Source: Siphonodentalium dalli
Lineage: Eukaryota > Mollusca > Scaphopoda > Gadilida > Siphonodentaliidae
Length of the DNA: 64,000 bases
Direction: 5' to 3'
Assembly (NCBI GenBank): GCA_032622095.1
Contig: CP136062.1
Coordinates: 19,163,739 to 19,227,738, forward strand
In this document: piece by piece, positions 1 to 10,621 of the stretch
Numbering within the stretch: position 1 is the first letter of the stretch
Layout of the letters: every line of letters begins with the position of its first letter
The notes under the pieces: generated by a model
Database searches by the model: none
Told to the model about the DNA's origin: nothing
What the model saw: only the letters and a program-made list of their open reading frames with translations
Program-made: the position numbers and the translations under genes

Positions 1-165
1 AAATTTTCTAAGTCGAAAAAGGGGGATAACTCCACCAAAAAAACTCCGACAAACGTCATAATCGGATGTGCACAGGTATACCCATGGTGGTTGACTGAGA
101 AAAACTCCGGACAAATTTGTGTCTACGGACGGACGGCCGGACGGATGGACAGGCAGACGGACAAG
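1..165. repeat. Degenerate mollusc-type dispersed repeat, truncated by window edge
   Basis: The stretch reads 'ggataactccaccaaa' followed by 'aactccgac' phrases and closes with a GACGGACGG-type run at about 125-160. Phrases such as 'ataactcc' followed by a GACGG-rich tail are typical of dispersed repeats in bivalve and gastropod genomes. That comparison is from general knowledge, not a search. The left end lies outside the window. Confidence 0.5.
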
Positions 166-354
166 CTGATTACAATTATTTATTAAAAATGTCAATCTGG
201 CTTCTCATACACATGTACATGTATGGTTGGTCTTTTTATTAGAGTACCTCAAGATATTATAGGAAAATAAAAACAAAACATCGCATCAAAATCAACTACA
301 GTGACGTGGTAGATCTGTTGAAGTATAAGACATTAATTCGCTATACTTAGTTAT

Positions 355-575
355 GCCCTGTGCCAATGCATTCTCTTATATATGCGAGTCGACCATAGGT
401 CGCCTCGCATATATAAGAGAATGCATTGGCCTAAAAAAAATCTTTTTTTAACATTTTTTCTTACATTCTTTAACAATTTTATAATTTTTAATGTGTTAAG
501 CCAATGCATTCTCTTATATATGCGAGGCGACCTATGGTCGACTCGCATATATAAGAGAATGCATTGACACAGGGC
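355..575. mobile_element. Foldback element with two copies of the 67-bp palindromic core
   Basis: The element starts GCCCTGTGCCAATGCATT and ends with the reverse complement (a single change, CATTGACACAGGGC). Inside are two 67-bp palindromes (363-429 and 501-567), each pairing with itself except for one mismatch near the centre (GTCGACC against GGTCGCC). A T-rich spacer with 'acattctttaacaatttt' lies between them. The two palindromes are reverse complements of each other, so a strand can fold as two hairpins or as one long stem. A separate short hairpin (GGCCGTTCTA...TAGAACGGCC) abuts at 573-610. No coding sequence; non-autonomous. Confidence 0.85.
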
Positions 576-610
576 CGTTCTAGGACAATTTACGGTAATA
601 TAGAACGGCC

Positions 611-2138
611 GTGGAGCCAGCAAAATGAAGCAATTAATTGGATCACGTAAACATTTATCCATGTCAGTATTCGGAACGCTGAACATGTGTGTGTCGTGAA
701 TCGGAACACTCCGAAAACAGAATGGTATTGTTACTTTTGAGGCATCATGCATGTCAAGCTAAGATAGCGTATTTTGATCACAACTGTATTTTTAAAGTAA
801 TGATGGGTTGTTTGCGGATACACGTACGCAATTTGTTCTACAAAACATGATCTTTCTCGCTTCGAAAATCACATTTGTACACCATACTTTTCTTCTCTGT
901 GTGTCGATTTGAGTCACGTTTGTAATTTATTTCAGCGTGCCATATATAGGACTAAAAAATAAGTAAGTGAAGAGTAGAATACCTTAGAAAAAAGTCCTAT
1001 AATTCGAATGTGTTATCCACGAGTTGCTCCCTCGATATACACCAATTAGTAAACGTGGTCGTGGAAAATTGAGCAAATCTTTCGCGGAATCGGATCTTCT
1101 ACCGCTCGGAATGGGAACAATTTGTATGCATGGGAACATTGAACATTGAACACAATTCCAACCGATGTACCATATCAATACACAACTGTTATAATTATAC
1201 TCTACATAATATTAAAGAGCGTTCACCATGTCATATGTATAGGTTTGTAATTTAATTACTTACTAACAACAGCCCTATATATCAATTATCATGACAAGTG
1301 TAGGATGGACATGTTGTCGTTTGATGCGTGGGGGCTGCTTTTTGCATGAGGATTTGTTTATCTATTATTTAATTTTAATACGGAATTATGGTTGCCGATG
1401 ATCAAACAACGGGACCTCCCTTGATCAAGTAAACGAAATAACCTGTCACGATAGTGTGTGGATAATTCGATAATAAAACATTTTCAGTATTGGTATCTTT
1501 TAATAAGTATATAAATATTATGGTTTACATATGCATATACATGTTAAGCGCAATTATCTTACAAAGACGGGGGATCCGGACTGGGAAACTCGTGGTTAAT
1601 AAATGTACAGTAACGACATGGAGACCTCACGGGTACTAAATTTACAGAAATGACCAGGGGGCCTCGCTTTTTTGATTATTTCTTTTTCACATAACTTTGA
1701 TCATACAATGATTAAATTAAATATTATTATGAAATATAAATCATAACACGAAATTTGTATGTGTTCTCTGGGTTTCTGCTATCTTTTATTTTCCTACTCT
1801 TTATGACTATATCAGAAACTGCCTATACAGCAGAGTGCTCTACCTATCATTAGCTTATGTCAGCTTCCGGTGGGTAAGACATGGTACCTCTAATTGTGGA
1901 CTCTTCTGCTATAGGGCATCCCCCCTTTACTCGCATAATGTGGGTCACACAAAGCTATGATATATGCTCCACAGTGGAACGAGCATAAGAACGGCGCAAG
2001 GATACATTTCACTAAAGTAGAGCTTGAGTGTAATTTGACAATTGACATGTATATGCCACACCATTGCGTCGGACAAGTTTAATCAATGAACGTGACCACC
2101 AATGATACTCATAATACCATTAATGTGACTAGCGCACG
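611..2138. other. AT-rich stretch without recognised genes
   Basis: I see only short open frames and no motif, repeat array or exon with convincing splice borders here. Confidence 0.4.
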
Positions 2139-2688
2139 TAGTTTGAACTAGCTGACATAGTTAGGACTAGCTGACATAGTTAGGACTAGCTGACATAGTT
2201 AGGACTAGCTGACATAGTTAGGACTAGCTGACATAGTTTGGATGGGTGACATAGTTTCTAATAGGTGAAGTAGTTTTGACTAGCTGAAATAGTTTGGACA
2301 AGGCGAGACAATTTGTACTAGCTGACATAGTATGGACTAGGTGAAATAGTTTGGACTTGATGACATAGTTTGGATTAGCTAACATATTTTGGACTAGCTG
2401 ACATAGTTTGGACCAGCTGATATAGTTTGGACCAGCTGATGTAGATTGTACTAGCTGACATAGTTTGTATTAGCTGACATAGTTTTGACTAGTCGACACA
2501 GTTCGGACTAACTGACAAAGTTTTGACTAGCGGACATAGTTTATACTAGCTGAAATAGATTGGACTAGATGACATAGTTTGAACCAGCGAACATGGTTTG
2601 GACGAGACACATAGTTTGGACGTAGTTTGGACTAGCTGACATAGTTTGGACTAGCTGCCATAGTTTTGACTAGCTGATATAGTTTGGG
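2139..2688. repeat. 19-bp tandem array (about 29 copies)
   Basis: The unit is TTAGGACTAGCTGACATAG. It is nearly perfect at 2150-2230 and increasingly divergent to the right, with TTTGG replacing TTAGG and occasional small indels. The gradient suggests recent expansion at the left part. Confidence 0.9.
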
Positions 2689-2875
2689 CACACACCAATC
2701 CGCTGAGAGGACGATTTTAGTTTATACCGTGTGCATATATGTGACCCGCCATATCAAATCCAGTCACGTGGTATACGTGAATATCACGTAGTACACAGTT
2801 ACCAATGATACGGACGTTGAAACCATCAATATACCCTGAACAATCGCCAGAAGCGGAGTCTCTCTATTATAACAG

Positions 2876-3040
2876 ATATAGAGTATCTCCAACGAGTTAT
2901 GTTGGGATATAAGATTTTATGAAACGAGTTTGATGAATTTGATTCACAACGAGTCGTAGACGAGTTGTGAATCAAATTTATCAAACAAGTTTCATAAAAT
3001 CATATATCCCAAACATAACGAGTTGAAGATCTTGTATATC
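2876..3040. mobile_element. Palindromic MITE, TATAGA-end family
   Basis: The arms beginning ATATAGAGTATCTCCAACG and GATATACAAGATCTTCAAC run inward through 'cgagttatgttgggatat' and 'gattcacaac' and nearly meet at the centre, giving a stem of about 75 bp. A partial copy is at 46051-46175, and a differently cored relative with the same ends is at 46905-47064. The TA/TATA at the borders fits a Tc1/mariner-type target duplication, but that is inference. Confidence 0.75.
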
Positions 3041-3445
3041 ACATGGAAAAAAAACTAAAGTTTTATGCCTTTTTAACAACATCAGCTCTGTGGAGAACAC
3101 ACAAACTGTATACAAGTCTTGTGTTGGCTCAGACGCTTCAACACTATACGTCAGTACTGCGCTACGCGCGCAACGAAATATAGTCCCTTTTAGTTATTTC
3201 TTTATTTGACGTCTATTGGGTTATTTATTGGTAACATTTGTCAATACTATGATTTTAATAAAAATAAATAATCGGTTTTCAATAGTAATTCACAGAATGG
3301 TACGGAATCAAAATTACATCACGCGCGCAGGTATACAATGAAAGTGATTACCGCTTGGACTATTTGCTATTAGCCACTAGTGACAGATACCACAATATGT
3401 AATGAATTTTCCAGTGATATTATATGGGTTTCATGTGATATATAT

Positions 3446-6318
3446 CTTTATGTTCATTGTGATTTAAATATTTCCTATTAAAGATGGCATATCTCTTCCG
3501 ATTATCGTTATGTTCATTGTGATTTGAATATTTCCTATTAAAGATGGTCTATCGCTTCCGATTATAGTTATGTTCATTGTGATTTAAATATTTCCTATTA
3601 AAGATGGCATATCTCTTCCGATTATCGTTATGTTCATTGTGATTTGAATATTTCCTATTACAGATGGTCTATCTCTCCCGATTATAGTTATGTTCATTGT
3701 GATTTGAATATTTCCTATTAAAGAGGGCATATCTCTTCCGATTATAATTATGTTCATTGTGATTTGAATATTTCATATTAAAGATGGTCTATCTCTTCCG
3801 ATTATAGTTATGTTCATTGTGATTTGAATATTTCCTATTAAAGATGGCATATCTCTTCCGATTATCGTTATGTTCATTGTGATTTGAATATTTCCTATTA
3901 CAGATGGTCTATCTCTTCCGATTATCGTTATGTTCATTGTGATTTGAATATTTCCTATTAAAGAGGGCATATCTCTTCCGATTATAATTATGTTCATTGT
4001 GATTTGAATATTTCATATTAAAGATGGCCTATCTCTTCCGATTGTCGTTATGTTCATTGTGATTTGAATATGTGCATTTAAAGATGGTCTATCTTTTCCG
4101 ATTGTCGTTATGTTCATTGTGATTTGAATATATCTTATTAAAGATGGCCTATCTCTTCCGATTATCATTATGTTCATTGTGATTTGGATATTTCCTATTA
4201 AAGACGGCCTATCTCTTCCGATTATCGTTATGTTCATTGTTATTTGGATATTTCCTATTAAAAATGGCCTATCTCTTCCGATTATCATTATGTTCATTGT
4301 GATTTGAATATGTGCATTTAAAGATGGCCTATCTCTTCCGATTATCATTATGTTCATTGTGATTTGGATATTTCCTATTAAAGATGGCATATCTCTTCCG
4401 ATTATAATTATGTTCATTGTGATTTGAATATTTCCTATTAAAGATGGCCTATCTCTTCCGATTGTCGTTATGTTCATTGTGATTTGAATATGTGCATTTA
4501 AAGATGGCCTATCTCTTCCGATTATCATTATGTTCATTGTGATTTGAATATGTGCATTTAAAGATGGTCTATCTCTTCCGATTATCGTTATGTTCATTGT
4601 GATTTGAATATGTGCATTTAAAGATGGTCTATCTCTTCCGATTATCGTTATGTTCATTGTGATTTGAATATTTCCTATTAAAGATAGCCTATCTCTTCCG
4701 ATTATCGTTATGTTCATTGTGATTTGAATATATCTTATTAAAGATGGCCTATCTCTTCCGATTATCGTTATGTTCATTGTGATTTGAATATTTCCTATTA
4801 AAGATAGCCTATCTCCTCCGATTGTCGTTATGTTCATTGTGATTTGAATATTTCCTCTTAAAGATGGTCTATCTCTTCCGATTATCGTTATGTTCATTGT
4901 GATTTGAATATTTCCTATTACAGATGGTCTATCTCTTCCGATTATCGTTATGTTCATTGTGATTTGAATATTTCCTATTAAAGATAGCCTATCTCTTCCG
5001 ATTATCGTTATGTTCATTGTGATTTGAATATTTCCTATTAAAGATAGCCTATCTCTTCCGATTATCGTTATGTTCATTGTGATTTGAATATTTCCTATTA
5101 AAGATAGCCTATCTCTTCCGATTATCGTTATGTTCATTGTGATTTGAATATTTCCTATTAAAGATAGCCTATCTCTTCCGATTATCGTTATGTTCATTGT
5201 GATTTGAATATTTCCTATTAAAGATGGCCTCTCTCTTCCGATTATCGTTATGTTCATTGTGATTTGAATATTTCCTATTACAGATGGTCTATCTCTTCCG
5301 ATTATCGTTATGTTCATTGTGATTTGAATATTTCCTATTAAAGATGGCCTCTCTCTTCCGATTATCGTTATGTTCATTGTGATTTGAATATTTCCTATTA
5401 AAGATAGCCTATCTCTTCCGATTATCGTTATGTTCATTGTGATTTGAATATTTCCTATTAAAGATGGCCTATCTCTTCCGATTATCGTTATGTTCATTGT
5501 GATTTGAATATATCTTATTAAAGATGGCATATCTCTTCCGATTATCGTTATGTTCATTGTGATTTGAATATTTCCTATTAAAGATGGCCTATCTCTTCAG
5601 ATTATAGTTATGTTCATTGTGATTTGAATATTTCCTATTACAGATGGTCTATCTCTTCCGATTATCGTTATATTCATTGTGATTTGAATATTTCCTATTA
5701 AAGATGGCCTCTCTCTTCCGATTATCGTTATGTTCATTGTGATTTGAATATTTCCTATTAAAGATAGCCTATCTCTTCCGATTATCGTTATGTTCATTGT
5801 GATTTGAATATTTCCTATTACAGATGGTCTATCTCTTCCGATTATCGTTATGTTCATTGTGATTTGAATATTTCCTATTACAGATGGTCTATCTCTTCCG
5901 ATTATCGTTATGTTCATTGTGATTTGAATATTTCCTATTACAGATGGTGTATCTCTTCCGATTATCGTTATGTTCATTGTGATTTGAATATTTCCTATTA
6001 AAGATGGCCTCTCTCTTCCGATTATCGTTATGTTCATTGTGATTTGAATATTTCCTATTAAAGATAGCCTATCTCTTCCGATTATCGTTATGTTCATTGT
6101 GATTTGAATATTTCCTATTGAAGATACCCTATCTCTTCCGATTATCTTTATGTTCATTGTGATTTGAATATTTCCTATTAAAGATGGCCTCTCTCTTCCG
6201 ATTATCGTTATGTTCATTGTGATTTGAATATTTCCTATTAAAGATGGCCTCTCTCTTCCGATTATCGTTATGTTCATTGTGATTTTAATATTCCATATTA
6301 AAGATGGTATATCTCTTG
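3446..6318. repeat. 60-bp satellite (about 48 units) with no visible indels
   Basis: The unit contains TTCCGATTATCGTTATGTTC. Every unit from about 3480 to 6300 keeps exact 60-bp register; variation is by substitution only. Variants recur in blocks: the three-unit series CAGATGGTCT, AAGATGGCCTC, AAGATAGCCT appears at about 5281, 5641 and (with one change) 5941, a 180-bp higher-order repeat. Because 60 is a multiple of 3, the minus strand stays open for long runs with a 20-residue repeat. These frames lack any known domain, and the repeat variation is freely non-synonymous, so I do not call a gene. Confidence 0.95.
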
Positions 6319-6455
6319 CGGGTCGTACATGCAATAACATAATTATAAACCCCGATTTCACGACTACAAATAGCTATTTTGTGAATAAAATACAAATAAA
6401 ACGGAAGATGTAGAGTATTTTGTAAATGTCTGTAAATGCACCAGTCTAGCAATAA

Positions 6456-6770
6456 CTAGACCAAGGTTTCCTTACAGTCAACTTTCAGTCTAGAGACACT
6501 GGTACTAAAATTCATTTCCGCGAAGAACGACAGCTCATTAATATTCATGTTTCCAAATATAGCACTGTTTACTTTTTTGATTGGAGTTATTTGATGCGGC
6601 AGACCTTTCCCGTAACCGGTAGGAAGAATAGCTATCATATCTTTTTTTCTGGTTATTAGTAAACTCCTCAGAATAAGCTCCTGTTCTTGCTTCAGTGAAT
6701 CAATACCAATTTTCTTCAAACCATTCTTAATTACAATTTCGAGAATTTGTATTTCGTCAAAGTCTGCCAT
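6456..6770 (-). pseudogene. RecQ-like DNA helicase N-terminal fragment
   Basis: The 104-residue frame reads like the start of the RecQ/DEAD-type helicases found in many copies in marine invertebrate genomes. A Q-motif-like LKQEQELILRSLL (about residues 25-37) is followed by AILPTGYGKG (about 48-57), which matches motif I (Walker A) except that the usual serine/threonine after GK is glycine. After HQI the similarity stops, and there is no DEAH box, motif III or helicase C-terminal domain. It is either the first exon of a larger gene or, more likely, a truncated copy. The loss of the Walker S/T argues against ATP hydrolysis. Confidence 0.55.
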
Positions 6771-7062
6771 TGTTTTAGCGTAGCCTCGCTTTCATCTAGA
6801 ATTTCCGCATTCGGTAATACTTAATTTTAGAACTCTTGGGCGGTGCTTGTATGAATAATTACTATTGAGTGCAGCATATGAATAGGTAATGGGATTTGCA
6901 GGCAGTTATTGATTGGTCGATATAAGTTATTCCATGAATGTCTCAAGACCGTTAGTTGAAAGTAATGAAAATTAGGTCTAGATTTAATAAGACTGTAAAT
7001 GCACATAAAGTGGTTCATTTCGTTCGTAATTCGCGGTTAATCTCTTAGCTGATCTGCAATGT

Positions 7063-7308
7063 CCTTGATTAAGGGTGCTAACAATATAGAGTTATCCCTC
7101 TTGATTAAGGGTGCTAACAATATAGAGTTATCCCTCTTGATTAAGGGTGCTAACGATATATAGTTATCCCTCTTGATTAAGGGTGCTAACAATATAGAGT
7201 TATCCCTCTTGATTAAGGGTGCTAACAATATAGAGTTATCCCTCTTGATTAAGGGTGCTAACAATATAGAGGTATCCCTCTTGATTAAGGGTGCTAACAA
7301 TATAGAGT
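7063..7308. repeat. 36-bp tandem array (about 6.8 copies)
   Basis: The unit begins TTGATTAAGGGTGCTAACAA. Copies differ by one or two bases. On the minus strand it stays open as a 12-residue repeat simply because 36 is a multiple of 3. Confidence 0.95.
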
Positions 7309-7544
7309 GTATATGATAAATCTGGGTATCTCTGAAAGTGGATACATAAAACTATATTTGGGGTTCTTCCAGCAAACGAAATCATGTAAGCACATTGTTG
7401 ACAACTTGTTTAAAATTCCAAATCTTTCAATAGCCATAGCCCTTAGTCTTCGCACTTTGAGGGATGGCACATTGGCTTTGGTGGGGAGGTCTTCATATGG
7501 TGAAATGCAGTAATTATATAAAAAGCGTAATGCTCGATGTTTTC

Positions 7545-7610
7545 AAGTTTCTTGTCACTTTCCTCAGGAATGTAACTTTCCTGAGGAATGTAACAAGAAA
7601 ATTGAAACTT
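7545..7610. repeat. Imperfect palindrome (hairpin)
   Basis: The left arm AAGTTTCTTGTCACTTTCC pairs with the right arm GGAATGTAACAAGAAAATTGAAACTT with small bulges. No other copy was noticed in the window. Confidence 0.6.
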
Positions 7611-7667
7611 CCGAGCTGCAAAAAACACCAAATTGGAGCCTGTGCGGAGAAAAATTAGTCAGCTATG

Positions 7668-7870
7668 TCAGATATGCCCCAACATCCATATTATATGCCA
7701 AGAATTCAAAGGTATAGGTCAACACACATGTTCTAAGTTAAAAGTTTGAACCCTTAAGTCAGCTTTTCCAGACTCATGTCAAGATGCTGGAGGTCAAGAT
7801 AGGCCCCAACATCCATATTAAATGCGCATAATCCAAAGGTGTTAGCCCATACACATTTTCTATGATGTAA
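7668..7870. repeat. Diverged direct repeat, spacing about 129 bp
   Basis: The phrase GCCCCAACATCCATATTA followed by ATGC and 'caaaggt' occurs at about 7676 and again at about 7804, each with a following 'ACACA' segment. This is two copies of a longer unit. Confidence 0.6.
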
Positions 7871-8083
7871 AAAGATTATGTAAGCTTCGGTAACGCTTGT
7901 ACGCTCTATGCCAAGACTTTCTACGGGGGACCTAAACTTGCCCCTTTTGCTCATGTTTCTTGCCATATATGATGGAGACGATTGGCCACTTAGATGGATT
8001 TAGATAAATTTCCATCATAATGCATTCATGCAGTCTTGTGAAACCTCTCCAAATGAATAATATACTATTCCAATATATATTTG

Positions 8084-8606
8084 TACTAGCTGGTGGGCCC
8101 GACTTCGTCCGGGCTGTTCCCCTCTCTGCTTTCATCCGGATCTAACATCGAAATCCGTCGAAAGGCGCGATTTGACCTTGAATTGACCATTTCGAAGGTC
8201 AAGGTCGGGGTCACGATTTGACCCGTCCAAAACACTCCCAGGTCAAAAATAACCCTAGGTATCGAATTTCGTCGAAATCCATCCGTTTTACCCGATTTGA
8301 CCTTGAATTGACAATTTCGAGAGTCAAGGTCAGGTTGGGGTCACGATTTTGCCCGTCCAAAACACTCCCCGGACAAACTTATCCCTAGGTATTAAATTTC
8401 GTCGAAATCCGTCCGGTTTACCCGATTTGACCTTCAATTGACGATTTTTAAGGTCAAGGTCATGTCGGGGTCACGATTTGACCAGTCCAAAACACTCCCC
8501 GGACAAAGGTACTTCTATGTATCAAATTTCGTCGAAATCCGTCAGGCAGTTTTCCCGGCCATTGCTAACAAAAAGACAGACATACATAAGTCACAAAATA
8601 TATAGA
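8084..8606. repeat. Dispersed element with internal ~120-bp direct repeats
   Basis: It begins TACTAGCTGGTGGGCCCGAC followed by 'ttcgtccgggctg' and ends in 'taacaaaaagacagacatac' with a TATATAG tail. Inside, three to four copies of a unit carry GATTTGACCTTGAATTGAC, 'aaggtcaaggtc', 'ggggtcacgattt' and 'gtccaaaacactcccc'. Elements starting 'actagct...cccgacttcgtcc' and ending 'aaagacagacata' are widespread in invertebrates. The superfamily is not clear to me. Confidence 0.65.
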
Positions 8607-8655
8607 TAACTGAATGGGACAATTCATTTAGTAAATAACATGTTAAGCCACTTAC

Positions 8656-8897
8656 TTGGGTCGGTAAACTCGCAGAACAATGAGTTACTTTTCTTGTTGC
8701 ATTTTTGTTGCTTCATTTCAAGATTACAAGCGAAATCTAATTTGGCGCATTCTTTTCTAGCATTTACGTTTTTGCCAGATTCGTCCTTGGGTTCGTCGGA
8801 AGTCCAAGGGGCCCAGTCTATCAGTGAATTGTCATTCCATTGGAACAAACCACTTCCATCTGTTTGTATCATACCCGCATATACCTCAGCATCCCAT
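8656..8897 (-). CDS. C-type lectin-like domain exon (internal or penultimate exon)
   Basis: The 242-bp exon is bordered by a good acceptor (tttcgcag, AG at 8898-8899) and donor (GTAAGT, GT at 8655-8654) on the minus strand. It reads WDAEVYAG, then GLFQWNDNS..DWAPW, then EPKDES, ECAKLD, and CNKK...LFCEF. This order of W-G, W-D-S, W, E-P, E-C and terminal F-C-E residues is the second half of a C-type lectin-like domain, a secreted or membrane-bound recognition module that is highly expanded in molluscs. The EPN carbohydrate motif is EPK here, and the WND calcium motif before the last cysteine pair is lacking, so sugar binding through calcium is doubtful. No exon for the N-terminal half of the domain is visible within the window. 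Either a large intron filled by the repeats at 9-15 kb separates it, or this is an orphaned exon. Confidence 0.75.
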
Positions 8898-9488
8898 CTG
8901 CGAAATATACACTTGTATAGATAAGTTTAGTGTTCAAAGTGGCACCATTAATGTTTCAAACATTACTAAGTTAACATTGGTTACTTATTCGAAATTCGAC
9001 ACATTCATTACTTATTCGCATATTCGCTACATTGGGTGGCTACACAACGAATAACAAGAAAACCATAGTCAGAAATGTTACGCCATCAAGATCATAGTAT
9101 TAGCCATAAATATAAATTATAATATAAAATATATTGGTTACATGAATGCACCGACTCAGAATTTCGTTAAAACAACTAATCCTTCAAATTATTACAAAAA
9201 ATACGGCTTATTACTGCAGGTTTCTCATTCACCAAACCAGAAAGCTTCTAAAGGCGGATCAAAAATTGTGTTCCCGCCATAAAATATTCAAGTGTGCATG
9301 GCCCAGCCATTGTTCATACCTGAACATCGAACACAATTAACACGGTCATTATAGTTACATACTGCAACTATATGTACCTAGCGAATACACACCCCACGAA
9401 AACCCGAAATATGTTGTCCTGCGAGATATCCCATCGCTATAGGTGAATTTGACACGGCCAGATTAGCCTACCTACAATATCCTAAAAC

Positions 9489-10172
9489 AATAAAGCTTCT
9501 CAAATCATCGGCATAGTCAATAGAACTTTCACGAACTTGGACATCGACACTTTCTAATCGCTCTACATAAGCATGGTGAGACGTATCATCGAATATTGTA
9601 ACTCTGCATGGAGCCCACATCACAAATATCAAAGCATTGTGTTAGAGAAATACAAAGAAAAGCCACGAACTAGTTCGTCAAATCAAAACTCTGTGCTACC
9701 GAGACCGAATGATAAGACTCAATCTGAGGTCTTTAAAATATCTAAGATTTAGAGGAGATCTAATCGAGGTATATAAACTGTTGAATTGTCATTACAATAT
9801 CAATGCATGTGACATATTAGAAAGACCTTCATCAGGAAGAACAAGATGACATAATATAAAGCTACAGATGCCCATTGTTAACAAGCCCATAGGAAAATAT
9901 TTCTTCATGCAGAGGGTGATAAATAGCTGGAATTCTCTGCCACACTTCGTTGTAGAGGCTCCAACACTCGATCAATTCAAAATATACATAGACTCATTAT
10001 TTTATTATATAAAATACGAGTTCGACTACAATAATTAGTTGGTAATATGTTCAAGTGACTCACAAGTAAATATTGAATGACGATACATATATTTGTAAAC
10101 AAACATTGCAAATAATATTATTGGACGAAAAGTCGCAAGACTTGTTCCGTATTATGATGATGATGATGAAGA
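9489..10172 (+). pseudogene. CR1/Jockey-like LINE, C-terminal end of reverse-transcriptase ORF plus 3' tail
   Basis: Reading the plus strand across two lesions gives the conserved C-terminus of CR1-like LINE polymerases: KASQIIGIVNRTF, IEYCNSAWSPHH, LVRQIKTLCYRDRM, RFRGDLIEVYKLLN, SSGRTR, IGKYFFMQRVINSWNSLP and VVEAPTLDQFK, then a stop at 10036-10038. Breaks: a stop replaces a residue before SLYISM, a frame slip lies between the SPHH and LVRQ blocks, and TGA follows SGRTR. After the stop a short tail ends in an ATGATGATG microsatellite (about 10152-10175), typical of the 3' ends of these elements. It is a dead 5'-truncated copy. Confidence 0.8.
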
Positions 10173-10261
10173 TGATGATATGATTGATAGAACAAACCAC
10201 TATTATGATAATCGTGTCGTTATTTGTTTAAAATACGTATCAATTGACATATACGTACCCG

Positions 10262-10621
10262 TTCCCGCACCCGTTGCCAAACATTTGTCAAAATTTCGAC
10301 AAAATTAGGGGCCAAAAATTGAATTTCCAGTTTTCGTAGTTTTGGTCCGTTTTGACGGGATAAAGACTATCGTGTGGTGGCCCCCAACAATACTATCAAA
10401 ATTGCACCAAAAAGTTCGACAAAATTTCGAAGTTTTGTTCCGATTTTGACAGGATAAAGACTTGTGGGTGGCCCCGACCATACAAGCTAAAAGACACCAA
10501 ATAGATGCCAAACATTTGCCGAAATTTTGACAAAATTAGGGGTCAAAAATAAAGTGTTCCAGTTTTCAATGTTGTACTTATTCGTATATTCGCCACATTC
10601 GCCTCCGGGTTAAAGACTAGA
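10262..10621. repeat. Left ~165-bp units from which the 40-bp satellite appears derived
   Basis: Two units run 'caaacatttgtcaaaatttc', 'gacaaaattaggggcc', 'ccagttttcgtagttt', 'ggataaagact' and then a GTGG..GGCCCC segment followed by GACCATACAA. That last piece is the counterpart of the 40-bp unit. Confidence 0.75.

Noticed and set aside
3773-6361. Long minus-strand open frames with a 20-residue repeat
   Set aside because: They follow from the 60-bp unit being divisible by three; unit variation is freely non-synonymous and there is no recognisable gene structure.
3446-7308. CRISPR-like appearance of regularly spaced repeats
   Set aside because: The arrays are contiguous tandem repeats without unique spacers, and the genome is eukaryotic.
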